Below, piece after piece: positions 54,330 through 64,000 of a stretch of DNA of 64,000 bases (its first letter is position 1; each line of letters starts with the position of its first letter). Both the position numbers and the translations under genes were made by a program. The DNA is from Tipula vernalis (Eukaryota > Arthropoda > Insecta > Diptera > Tipulidae), in the NCBI GenBank assembly GCA_958295665.1, contig OY282560.1, positions 148,854,091 through 148,918,090 on the forward strand. Reading direction: 5' to 3'. The notes beneath the pieces are model-generated. The model ran no database searches. It was not told the origin of the DNA and saw nothing but the letters and a program-made list of their open reading frames with translations.

Positions 54330-54964
54330 GGTCTACCCTAGAATTTTTTTTTTGGCGATGCGAATGTTTTTTGAACCGCACTAGCTGGAAACTTGAACAA
54401 AAACCAAATTCAAGGTCATTCAAAGCAGTCTTAAAATATACTACCACATGTGACTGAGTTTTATTACTTCCAATAGTCCAATTTTCATGCTCCCTGGTAA
54501 ATTGTAGACGAGCAATCCTGTGTTGTGGCAGGAGTCCTGAATTCATGGCTAGTCCTCCCAATCTTCCCCGTATTGCTATTTCGCTTACATTTGTATTACG
54601 TACATATGTGCATCAATTCATTCAGGTCTAAAGAGCAGTTGCATGGTGATTTCTAAGAGTTTCTGAAACTTCAAAACGGTTATCTGGAACATTAGTTACT
54701 TTTTGTCTGCCTGTACCTTGGCTTCTGGTATACAAGCATGTCTCGAAAAATCGGGACGAAACACTTTGTACGGTATTACGGGAAATCCGGAATGCCATGA
54801 TTGCCGCTACAATTTCTGAATTTAGCGAGATAATAAAAACGTAACACACTGACAAAGCAAACTCGACAATAAAACGATTTAAGCCTGTATTCCATGAGAA
54901 AAATTGACTGACAGTCAAAAAAAACGAAACGAGAAAAACAATCTGATGCCCTTATAAGAGACAA
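54330..54964 (-). pseudogene. Tc1-like transposase relic
   Basis: On the minus strand the sequence reads LNSEIVAAIMAFRISRNTVQ, then SRFFETCLYTRSQGTGRQKV, then ...NRFEVSETLRN, matching the HTH and linker of Tc1-like transposases. A second piece (54561-54400) reads GGLAMNSGLLPQHRIARLQF and TREHENWTI, the region just before the first catalytic Asp. The catalytic core itself is missing. Segments 54380-54470 are also present in inverted orientation at 55030-55260, perhaps remnants of the terminal repeats. Confidence 0.72.
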
Positions 54965-55029
54965 GGAAAAGAGAGTATCGTAAAAACAATTTCACAAATT
55001 TTCGATTATTAATTGGCCGATACATTTAA

Positions 55030-55280
55030 ATTTTCCTTGGCAAAGAATTTGGTTTTTGTTTCATGTTTCCAGCTAGGCCGGTTCAAAAGGTATTCACGTT
55101 TGAAAATTTACTTATAAGCCATGTGGTGGGGGGATTAATAAAAAAAACTCAGTCACATGATTAGACAAAGTAAGCCATGGTAATATATTCTGAAATTGTT
55201 TTGAATGACCTTTAATTTGGTTTTGCCTTCAGTTTCCAGCTAATATGGTTCAAAAGATATTCGCATAAAAAAATCAAAAT
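55030..55280 (+). repeat. Two tandem inverted copies of a 54.4-kb terminal segment
   Basis: GTTTCCAGCTAGGCCGGTTC with ACTCAGTCACATG (55068-55160) and GTTTCCAGCTAATATGGTTC (55232-55255) mirror ACTCAGTCACATGTGG...TTTCCAGCTAGTGCGGTTC on the minus strand at 54470-54370. Confidence 0.7.
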
Positions 55281-55399
55281 TTTTAGGGTGGCTCGTTTAT
55301 TATGCCGGCGAGTGAACTTAAGTTCATCGTTCTGGTTCTATTTCCATCGTATTCGTAAACTTAGTTGTCTCCTATTGGCTGTTAATTAGAGAAATAGAG

Positions 55400-55670
55400 C
55401 TCCTATTGGATGTTAGCGTTCGTTAGCGAATAATATAAGTCCAGTTCTTGAGATTCAATATTTTTATATTTCCAGCAATTCCAGCGCTTTGTCAATAGGA
55501 ATCTTGGAAAATAACGCTTTTTTATCAAATGATGCCTTGATTTCATCTGCCCCAATTGTCTCGTTTTGTAAAAATCAGTTAGTTCCATAGTTTTTTTCAT
55601 AGCACGACCAGGAATCGGGCTAAACTTGGTAAACCGTTCCACCAGCGTTTTTTTGTTTTTGTTTTCCACT
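55400..55670 (-). pseudogene. Penelope-like RT fragment
   Basis: On the minus strand, FTKFSPIPGRAMKKTMELTD and, in the adjacent frame, ADEIKASFDKKALFSKIPID then KALELLE resemble the start of the Penelope-like RT palm (relatives read VSFDV.SLFTNIP...A). No catalytic DD was reached, as the similarity ends near 55440. It may be unrelated to the GIY-YIG piece at 34.1-34.6 kb. Confidence 0.5.
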
Positions 55671-55699
55671 TGTCACAATCTCAATATTTCTTGTTTTCG

Positions 55700-56330
55700 G
55701 AATTTACCACGGTGAGACAAGAAATGTTCATTAACCTAACTTAGCATTAAGAGCCTCCTCCTCCCCTCACCCCGGCGCCGTTTTACTTTATTTTATATTC
55801 TGAAACCAATTTGGTATTTTATTTGTAAACATTTTCTAATCTGACGACGACACCAGGATAGCTATTTTGGTTGCAAAATGAGGATTGATTTGATTTGAGA
55901 ATTACCGGAAGGCAATAGTGTTGGTAAATTGTATTATTGTCGAGAATGTGCGTTTTTTAGTTTTTCATTTAACATGATATAAACAGTTGCCTAACTATAA
56001 ATGTCAACCCCACCCCTCCCCACCATCAAAATTTTTCTTGGGCCCCCCAAAAATATACTTCTTGTACCTATGAACAAGCTTTTAGTTAAAAACTTATTAT
56101 TTCCCACTGTCCAGCCTTGCATTAATTAAAAGTGTCTGATTTCGAGAGTACGTAACAGCACCTGATTCAGTTTAATATGGTCTCAAACAAAACGAAATTT
56201 CTTGCAATCAACTCAACCCTATAACGATTTCTAAATATATCGATACACATCACAAAATTTCGATTCGAAATTTCATTTCAAACCAAAGGAAATTCTATTC
56301 ACGCTAATCACCGCCATGTAAACTGTAAGT
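55700..56330. other. Unassigned interval
   Basis: No domain or terminal repeat recognised; C-rich runs near 55760-55785 and 56010-56050. Confidence 0.4.
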
Positions 56331-56890
56331 AATCTGAACATTCTTGAATAATTTCTCGAATAAACTAGGAAATTGGACAAATATAGAAATCTTGAAAGAC
56401 CTACTAAATATCACGGTTCAGATTTATATGTGTAACAAACAATTTGAAAATCTTTCAAAATCTCGAATAATCCTAGAAATTTCGAAAATCTTAAGAAATC
56501 TAGAATAAATCGCGGATTAATCTCGATTACCCCAGAAAAATTCGAATAACTTATATATTATGTGAATCTCGATGGATCTCGAAAAATTTCAATAATATCG
56601 AAAAATCTAGATGTTAATGAATAATTTCGGAAAGCCTGTAAAATCTAGAGAACCCACGAAAATTTCAAAAAAATGGCGAAAATTCGTGTAAATATCGAGT
56701 CAAGTAAATTACTATTACTACTAAGCAATATGCTACTAAACAAGTTAAGGCTAAGTACGGAAGTAATAGATCGGATAATTTCTATCAAATAAACCGATCG
56801 AACTATCAAATAAACCCGACAAATTTCAAACATACTCGAATAATCTCGAAAATCTCGAATAATCTGATGGTTTCGAAACACCGAATCGCA
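56331..56890. repeat. Degenerate TCTCGAATAA/TCGAAAAATCT-type repeat
   Basis: Variants of AATCTCGAATAATC and TCGAAAATCT recur every 10-30 bp through the segment without fixed period, indicating an old simple-sequence array. Confidence 0.65.
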
Positions 56891-57119
56891 CCAATCACGC
56901 ATCCCCGTTCCAAAAGATGATATCCGAGACAAGAAAATATGAAACAGGAAGATTTGAAATTTCCTTATTTAAAATAGTTTTTCAAAATAAACCGGTTTTA
57001 CCCGTAAATTAAGTTTTTATTTACCGTTTTCCGATAATAAAAAGTATTCGGTAAACGAGAAACTACATACATCATATTTAATCTTTTGCAAATCAAATTC
57101 AAACTTTACTAATCAATAC

Positions 57120-57849
57120 TTGATTTGTTAAAGGTTGCAAATATTTGTCAGAACCTAGAGCCATTTTTATTTCTATGGAGTCAGATTACGTGTAATTACT
57201 CTGACATTCACATTCACCAACAGAGAAGAAATTGTTGGGCCTGCTTGAATTTAGGAAACACCGATTCAGATGACGAAGAAAAGCTAAATGAGAATGACAT
57301 TGAAAATGCTATGGAATCAGATCCTGTGTTTTCAAATAAAACTGATTATGACCTATGGCTCACAAGCGAGCAAAATTGTAATTTTTACAGAAGCGAAATG
57401 GAAAGTTTGAAATTACAAAATAATTTGTTGGTTGAAGAAAATAAAATGTTAAAAAAAACAAAACAAGCATTTAAAAATTAAAATTATAAAGGTGACATTT
57501 AAAACCCCGTAAAAAAATTAAATGCATATAGCAAAAAAACCGGAATTCAACGGAAAAATGGATCACATCGAAAGTTTTATTGATTATGGGGAAGGAAGTA
57601 CAAATTGTAAATTTGGCAAGGTAGTTTATACCTTTTTGTTGGGATCAATATGTGATAACTGGAAGCAGGTCATAGGTTTCGTAGTCGCCGCTACCACAAC
57701 TCCGGTTTCAGAACTAAAAAGGCTAATTAACGATCTTATCTTGCAATGTTTTTCCATTGGTTTGAATGTTAAAGGTTTCGTTTGCGATCAAGGAAAAACA
57801 AATCAATTCTTTTATAAGTCTTTAGGTGTTACAATGGATCAACCATATT
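57120..57849 (+). pseudogene. P-element-like transposase, N-terminal part
   Basis: The first piece (57125-57481) ends in a leucine-rich heptad stretch (YRSEMESLKLQNNLLVEENK), a coiled coil as in P transposases after the THAP domain. No THAP Cys/His motif was found upstream. The second (57522-57850) reads IESFIDYGEG, CDNWKQVIGF, LKRLINDLI and GFVCDQGKTN, matching the GTP-binding/catalytic region of P/THAP9-type transposases. The first catalytic Asp region (usually in DEM) appears lost in the gap 57482-57521. The frame is cut at 57850 by an inserted foldback element. Confidence 0.8.
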
Positions 57850-58755
57850 GTTATGTTTTTGCCTTGTCAATTAAGGTTCGTAACACTGGATTATGAATAA
57901 TACAAAATCAATTTAATTTATCTCCAACGAATTTATTTATTTCGCAACATTTATTACAACACAGTTTATTAATAAAAATGTACAAAATCACTTTATATAA
58001 ATTATTCTCAAATTTTACTGATCACTTATAACTTTTATTTCGCACTACAACAATTTTTAAATCACTTTTTAATTACTTTTTAATCTTCACACTGTCGCTT
58101 TCCAAATACTACTCATCCAATTCGACTTCGTTCGCCTTTTTTTATATACAAACCAAACTTCTAGAAAGCTCATGACTTTTCCAGTTAGAATAGCGTAGAA
58201 ACATTACGTAACAATTTTTATCATGGAAAATTCCATTTTAGTACAGTTAAACATTGAGCTATTCATTTAACTTCTTCTATTACACACTAGGTGTCAATGT
58301 CACAATATGCTTCATGATTACAAAATAATATTGTGACGGTGACACCTAGTGTGTAATAGAATAAGTAAAACTAATAGCTCAATGTTTTACTTGTACTAAA
58401 TGGAATTTTCCATGATAAAAAATGTTACGTAATGTTTCTACGCTATTCTAACTAGAAAAATCATGAGCTTTCGAGAAGTTTGGTTTGTGTGGATTATTAG
58501 TATTTGGAACGCGCTAGAGTAACCTTGTAAGATTATGAGTAATATTTGGTAAGCGATAGTGTAAAGATTAAAAGGAATTAAAAAGTGATTTAAAAAGTGT
58601 TGTAGTGTAAAATAAAAAGTAAAAGTGATCAGTAAAATTTGAGAATAATTTATATAAAGTTACTATGCGAATTTTCGTTAGTGATAAATTAAATTTATTT
58701 TGTATTATTCACAATCCAGTGATACGAACCTTAAGTGACAAGGCAAAAACGTAAC
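57850..58755. mobile_element. GTTACGTTTTTGCC foldback element splitting the P-like gene (copy 1)
   Basis: The ends are GTTATGTTTTTGCCTTGTCA and its near reverse complement TGACAAGGCAAAAACGTAAC. The arms are about 440 bp and mirror each other around 58308-58335, where CACACTAGGTGTCAATGTCAC faces GTGACGGTGACACCTAGTGTG. There is no ORF. P-like coding resumes in register to its right, so it is an insertion. Target duplication is not resolved. Confidence 0.88.
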
Positions 58756-59786
58756 AGTATTTATGATATGCCACACTTAATAAAATCTGTCCGGAATAAT
58801 TTAATAAATTATAACTTGATAGTGAGAAACGGAAATAGTATAGTTTCTTGGGATGTAATTAGAAAATTATACAAAATAGATTCTGCATCACTTGTCCGGC
58901 TAGTACCAAAATTAATACCTGTACATGTACAACCAAATACTTATCAAAAGATGAAGGTTTTTATGCTGTTCAGACATTTAGCTCGAGTGCCGCTTCCGGT
59001 ATAAGTACTATTGAAAAACTAAAATTGATTACGCCTGATGTAGCATTATTGGCTATTGATACAGCAGACTTTTTGGAAAGGTTTATACGGGAAAAACTCG
59101 AATAGCGGGGCGCTTGAAAATTCAGAAAATGTTGTTATAAAAATGTATTTATCAAAATTAAAATTTTTAACACACCATTCAAGAAAGGTACAAATTAACT
59201 GCATCAATGGTTTTATGCAAACCATAAGAGGTTTACTGGTAATTGCTAAAAATTTGTTTGAATCAAAAGATTGGAAGTATTTATGTACGTGCGGTATAAA
59301 AAACGAAAACCCTCTGTTAAAGAATTTCGGGAAATACTTAAACGAATAATGTCAGTAAAGTTTATTTACAGCTCATAATATGCTAATTGTAAGGTTGGAT
59401 AATAACACGCTCATTGAATGGAAGGCTGTAGTAATGTCGAATCAGAAAATAATCAAATTGCAAGTGTAACTTTAAGTGACAACGCGGTAAAATACTTTTG
59501 TGAATATGTCATTCACCACAAAATTTCAAATCCAGTTACTGATAACCAAGAACAGCCTGGTTTATTGAAGAAGTATAGAAAATGTGGGGAGCATTTTACT
59601 CTACAAAACTCGCAAATAACCGCGCCTTCCGACTTGCTGACCTTTTTTAAAAATTTTAAAGATGATTCTGATTTTGGAGTGATGATGGATTTTGGATGCA
59701 TTCCTAACTTTCATTTCGTTTTTCAACAAAGAACCGCACGCAATGAATATGATAGAAAAAATTATGCAAAAGTGCATTTTAGCTAA
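58756..59786 (+). pseudogene. P-element-like transposase, C-terminal part
   Basis: Immediately after the foldback the sequence reads YDMPHLIKSVRNNLINY (a P-family signature), then KLIPVHVQPNTYQKMKV. After a frame change it continues with AIDTADFLERF-like text, FLTHHSRKVQINCINGFMQT (59056-59349) and, in 59418-59786, GCSNVESENNQIASVTLSDN and FCEYVIHHKI, typical of the P C-terminal region with its acidic residues. Frameshifts near 59004 and 59349 break it. Relationship to THAP9/P is firm; the exact subfamily is not determined. Confidence 0.8.
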
Positions 59787-61189
59787 TACACAATTTTTTG
59801 ATCAAGATAATTTTTGTTTCGATCATAGAGTAAAGTTAGTTGATTTTTTTTTTGTTTTAGTGCTCCTAAGCAAAAATTGTCGTTAGCTATCAGACGCAAC
59901 TGAATTTAATGCAGACAATAACAAACACAAACATTCTACAATGAACATTTTAGCCGATTAAATATTAATTTCGATAATTACTATTTACTTTAATGGAAAT
60001 CCATGTATTTTAATTTAGTGCCGGAATTCGCGAGCCGTTAATCTGTTTGAGGTAATACCGTATGAGGCACCACTCTTTCGAAAAGCTTTTTCATAAGTAA
60101 TTCTCCACGTGTTTGGATCGGAAGGTACCATTTTGAGGATAGATGCAACGATCGGAGAGGGCGATGAACACATCTGTAAGCCTATGTTGCAATGCAGAAT
60201 GAATCGGCCGAGCTACCTTTCATGTCACTACTACACGCGATCGAATGGAGCTAAGCATATGTGCAGGTGCGTATGTCTCCAATTTGCCTGCTGCTTAAGG
60301 TAGGACGTTAAAAGCAAACTGTCTCTGAGAGATCGTTGTCCGTAAGCAGCATACAGAACTTGTACGATTCCGTGTACTCGATGCTCATTTAATTTCATTA
60401 CGAATTTCAGAAATTTTAAATTTACTTCTTTCAAATTTAAATCTCTTGATTGTACTTGATTGTGCACGACTCGATTGGTGCTATCATCTTTTTGTATTCA
60501 ACTATTTATTACACGCGAAAGAATCTTGTAAAAATACAATTGACAGGACTAGTAACTCGTCCCATACCAAAAATTCTTTGATGCACAAGTGGATTAGCCA
60601 TCTAAAATCAAATAAATTTTGAATAACCGCATGTAAATAATACAAGAAATTGGTTAATCTCACCTCCATATTTTAGTGTAGGTGCTGATATCATTATTTC
60701 ATTATTAATTTTTAATCATCATTAAAAATCTCGCTCATTACTGACCATGTTTGTGAAGAAAATAGTATAACTTTTAAAACTAATTTTTTCACAAATCTGG
60801 TCGTCAAGCATATAACGTAAAACAAGCTTCGAAGTTTCCATACTGAACACTAGTAGTCCAAACAGAATACCACATTAATTGAAGGTTGTAGTTGGGCTCC
60901 TCGGGAATGGAAGGCCGTGTGTCATGATGCTTTTCGTTTAGTGAGTTTTTTTGGGATTTTAAAAATATTCTAAAATTTTTGTTGTCCGTTTTTTCTGCTC
61001 GATTTACCTAAATATACGAGTTCAGTGATTTATTCAGTTTGATTTTCAATAACCACTCAAATTATACAAATTATACAATTCCAAACGTAAACTTAATTCT
61101 ATAGGTCTTCCATAACCTCGATAATTTATTCATATCAAAATGCTACAAGGAATTCGAAACAACATGTATTTGTTTGACCACCAATTATT
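59787..61189. other. Unassigned interval between P-like relic and second foldback
   Basis: AT-rich; no domain recognised. The GC-richer piece at 60100-60310 has short open frames on both strands without known motifs. Confidence 0.4.
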
Positions 61190-61905
61190 GTTACGTTTTT
61201 GCCTTGTCACTCAAGGTTATTATCACTGGATTGTGAATAATACAAAATCAATTTAATTTATCTCCAACGAATTTATTTATTTCACACAAAATTTATTACA
61301 ACACAGTTTATCAATAAAAATTCACAAAATCACTTTATATAAATTATTCTCAAATTTTACTGATCACTTTTACTTTTTATTTTACACTAAAACACTTTTT
61401 AAATCACTTTTTAATACCTTTTAATCTTTACACTATCGCTTACCAAATATTACTAATCCAATTCGATCTCATTCGCCTTTTTATATACACAAACCAAACT
61501 TTTAGAAAGCTCATGACTTGTCCAGTTAGAATAGCGTATAAACATTTAGAACAATATTTTTATCATGGAAAATTCTATTTTAGTACAGTTAAACATTGAG
61601 CTATTAATTTAACTTATTCTATTACACACTAGGTGTCACCGTCACATTACTGTTAATTTAAAAAGTTTATATTGTGACGGTGACACCTAGAGTGTGATAG
61701 AATAAGTTAAACTAATAGCTCAATGTTTTACTGTACTAAATGGAATTTTCCATTATAAAACAGTTCTAAATGTGTCTACACTATTCTAACTAGAAAAGTC
61801 ATGAACTTTCGAGAAGTTTGGTTTGTGTATATAAAAAGGCGAACAAGATCGAATTGGATTATGCGAATCTGGAACGCGATAGCGTAAACTTGTAGGATTA
61901 TTATT
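61190..61905. mobile_element. GTTACGTTTTTGCC foldback element (copy 2, right arm truncated)
   Basis: It starts GTTACGTTTTTGCCTTGTCA and has a complete left arm to about 61650, a 35-bp centre, then a right arm that stops near 61905 (GTAGGATTA) where copy 1 continues. Arm sequence is close to copies at 57850 and 33585. Confidence 0.85.
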
Positions 61906-62094
61906 TCGATCTCAGTGCACTAAAACAGCCACACATTTTTTGTAAGTAAAATCTTGACTGAATCCGTTGTGTGTCTCATTCACACGACCACCGATTTTAT
62001 ATTTTTATCTCAAGTAATTTTTACTGACAAACTTGATTCAAAGTGGAAATGAGGCATTAGTAAAGTAAAAATGAGAAATCTAGTATGAATGTCT

Positions 62095-62345
62095 ATGGTA
62101 AAACCTACAAAACATATGAGAAAACGCTTTTTCTTCCTAAGACAAATTTTTATATTAAAACGTTACAAATTCTTAATTAGGAATTTCAACATATATGAAT
62201 GTTGTTTAATTAAATCGTTTTCATTTTCTTGTAATAATTGATTTATTTAAACAAGTACATAAAAAAAATTTCAAATCAACAGCATTCTGGTGAAATTGAA
62301 ATAAAAGCTTACTACAATTCGTTTGGTCATTAAGTCAATATATGC
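62095..62345 (+). repeat. Diverged internal copy of the 24.8-kb MITE
   Basis: AACAGCATTCTGGTGAAATT and CAATTCGTTTGGTCATTAAG are shared with 25115-25180, and the preceding 190 bp align with small indels. The ends of the element are not present. Confidence 0.7.
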
Positions 62346-62351
62346 ACATAT

Positions 62352-63101
62352 ATGCACATTATTTGTTATTTCTGTAATGGCTGTAATGATTGGATTATTA
62401 ATCACAAGATCTCGAAATTGTGGCAAAAGGTTGATCTGGCTGCTGATAGAGCTGCAGAGGCCTTAGTGATAAAGAAAATTGAAGCGGATGTGGCCGCTAT
62501 TAACAAACTGATTACTGAGATTTTGAACAAATCTCACCATATTCCTGATTGCTGTTCTGGTCATCAACCGTTAATCGATGCTAGTGATGTTGATGGTCAA
62601 GTGTTTAAGTCAACTGCAAACTAAATCAATCATGATCGGGATCAATCGAAGAATAATACTAAATCGCCACTGTCGTTTCAAGCTTCTCATAATGCTCATA
62701 TTAGTGGGGCTGCACATCATATCAAACCTCATTCTGAGCGACCAATTATTATTGGCACTGGTGATCTGGTCTCATCGCTCCAGGTTGTGAAGCCACGTAA
62801 AACTTTATTTGTTTCTCGACTCCATAAAGATGTTTCCGAAGCTGTAATTTTGGATTATCTTAAAGATAAATTTAATATTGAGGATGTAAACTGCCAGCGC
62901 ATTATATCTCGACGGATTAATGATGCAGACCGTAATTTTTCGTCATTTAAATTATATGTGGACGTTACTGATTTTGAGAATTTATTACAACCTACTTCTT
63001 GGCCTGCTGGGTCATTAATTAAAGAATTTGTAATTTTTAATAAGGGACGAACCAATAAATCGAATTTTCCCGTTCTTCAACGAAACCAACCAACTCTTTA
63101 A
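62352..63101 (+). pseudogene. Jockey/CR1-type LINE ORF1 (5'-truncated, broken)
   Basis: The first piece (62352-62624) starts at the truncation point, with CYFCNGCND, a remnant of a zinc-finger-like N-terminus, then a helical stretch (LAADRAAEALVIKKIEADVA). After a frame break the second piece (62787-63101) reads KTLFVSRLHKDVSEAVILDY, KDKFNIEDVNCQRIISRR and FSSFKLYVDVTDFENLL, an RRM-like ORF1 C-terminal domain common in Jockey/CR1 LINEs. The ORF2 frame already opens at 63059, overlapping the ORF1 end by about 40 nt. The sequence 5' of 62350 is the MITE copy, so the LINE is truncated there. Confidence 0.72.
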
Positions 63102-64000
63102 CTGATGCCAGTCGTTTTGATAAACAAACTAATCATTATAATTTAACGTCTCCGAGATTATTTTATCGTAATGTTGGGCGTATGTCGTCTAAGTCAGTTG
63201 AATTTTTGAATTTCTTTTATTCAACGGATTTGCAATTTTTTGCTTTTGTGGAAACTGGATTTCATGACGGGATCTTTAATAATGAGTTCTTTTCTGATGA
63301 CTTTGTCGTTTATAGATGTGATAGATCTATTTTTAACAGCACTAAAAAAAGTGGAGGTGGTGTGCTGTTTGCAGCCCATTCTTCTATGCAAAGTGAGCTG
63401 GTTGTAGTACCTGGATGTGGCTGTATTGAATTTTTATGTGTCAAAGTATTAATTTGTAATAATTTATTTTATTTTATAGTTTTGTACATACCACCTATCT
63501 CACCTACTGATGTTTATTTGAGTCATGTAGATTGTATATGTGAATTGGTTAATATAATTAATTATAATGATACTTTAGTTGTATTAGGTGATTTTAATTT
63601 AAGTAATATTCATTGGTTGCTTGATAGTGAAACTGAGTCTTTGGGGTTACTCCCTTCGGATATTCTATCTGCAAATGATGCAGCGGTGGTGGATGCACTG
63701 TTCAGTTTCAATCTCAAACAAGTTAATTTATTTTGTAATGATAACAATTCGTTTTTAGATTTAATTTTTGTTAATAATACGGAATATTTGTCAGTTCATG
63801 AGTCTTTGACATCTTTCAAGGAAAATGATATTCATCATAATTCCCTCGAGATTATATTTCATGTTAGTAATCGAGATGATAAATGTCGGGTTTTTTCTTT
63901 TGATGATTCGTTTTATGATTTTAAGGAATGCGACACACCTGGTCTCTCTGAATATCTCCGTTGCATTTGTTGGGATGATTTTTTTCGAGCCAATGATGTT
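63059..64000 (+). CDS. Jockey/CR1-type LINE ORF2, endonuclease domain, runs off the window
   Basis: The frame is open from 63059 to the last base, with its first ATG at 63182. An apurinic-type endonuclease is readable in order: FFAFVETGFHD (Glu), CDRSIFNSTKKSGGGVLFAA, IVLYIPPISPTD, VVLGDFNLSNIHW (Asp/Asn), FLDLIFVNNTEYL (Asp) and ENDIHHNSLEI (terminal His region, HH instead of DH). It then enters the linker before RT (FDDSFYDFKECDT). No stop is present in 314 codons, so the copy may be intact to the right. RT should lie outside the window. The absent start context leaves the N-terminus uncertain. Confidence 0.86.
   Translation, partial: MEFSRSSTKPTNSLTDASRFDKQTNHYNLTSPRLFYRNVGRMSSKSVEFLNFFYSTDLQFFAFVETGFHDGIFNNEFFSDDFVVYRCDRSIFNSTKKSGGGVLFAAHSSMQSELVVVPGCGCIEFLCVKVLICNNLFYFIVLYIPPISPTDVYLSHVDCICELVNIINYNDTLVVLGDFNLSNIHWLLDSETESLGLLPSDILSANDAAVVDALFSFNLKQVNLFCNDNNSFLDLIFVNNTEYLSVHESLTSFKENDIHHNSLEIIFHVSNRDDKCRVFSFDDSFYDFKECDTPGLSEYLRCICWDDFFRANDV

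Overview
The window is eukaryotic, AT-rich and intron-free at the level I can read, and looks like a repeat-dense intergenic or heterochromatic stretch of an insect genome. A fly is my best guess: DUF4780-bearing LOA-type LINEs, P-element-like, mariner/Tc1, 17.6/297-like Ty3/gypsy and Penelope-like pieces occur together, along with short microsatellites around TATGTACATATG. The species is inference only. I see no convincing host gene, tRNA gene or rRNA gene; almost every readable protein segment belongs to a transposable element (TE).

Layout. 1-1.8 kb: broken DUF7869-like ORF. 2.6-5.7 kb (minus): Ty3/gypsy pol relic with its 3' LTR. 7.0-8.6 kb: second gypsy relic. 9.0-14.4 kb: long decayed LOA-type LINE (ORF1 DUF4780, then EN, RT, RNase H). 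14.8-18.4 kb: microsatellites, ACTCAAC-type arrays and a minus-strand Jockey/CR1-like relic. 19.5-22.1 kb: nested block, a CR1-like relic split by a small foldback made of TATCGCGTTTT units, itself split by a short non-autonomous LOA element. 24.8-25.7 kb: TA-flanked MITE. 25.7-27.3 kb: complete Tc1-like element with about 208-bp TIRs and an uninterrupted 331-aa transposase. 27.8-28.7 kb: CR1-like relic. 29.6-32.1 kb: gypsy relic. 33.2-34.6 kb: mariner, foldback-arm and Penelope-like pieces. 34.6-37.25 kb: LOA copy. 37.4-42.4 kb: gypsy element with both LTRs. 43 kb: palindromic MITE. 45.75-52.47 kb: nearly intact gypsy element with LTRs, a PBS candidate, PPT and a 4-bp target duplication. 52.7-56.9 kb: tRNA-like SINE, Harbinger and Tc1 relics, minisatellites, Penelope RT piece. 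57.1-59.8 kb: P-element-like transposase split by a foldback; a second foldback at 61.2 kb. 62.35-64.0 kb: Jockey/CR1-like LINE running off the right edge.

Main discovery candidate. Three LOA-type 5' ends (8959, 21060, 34581) each fold by eye into a hepatitis-delta-virus-like self-cleaving ribozyme: P1 beginning GGTGGTY, P2, a 3-bp P3, L3 of the form TCCNCGT, GGTAAC after P1, a P4 hairpin and a GGCNAA J4/2 carrying the candidate catalytic C. P1, P2 and P3 vary in a compensatory way between copies. In the 21.06-kb copy the element's 5' end, defined independently by a 13-bp target duplication, falls exactly on the predicted first ribozyme nucleotide.
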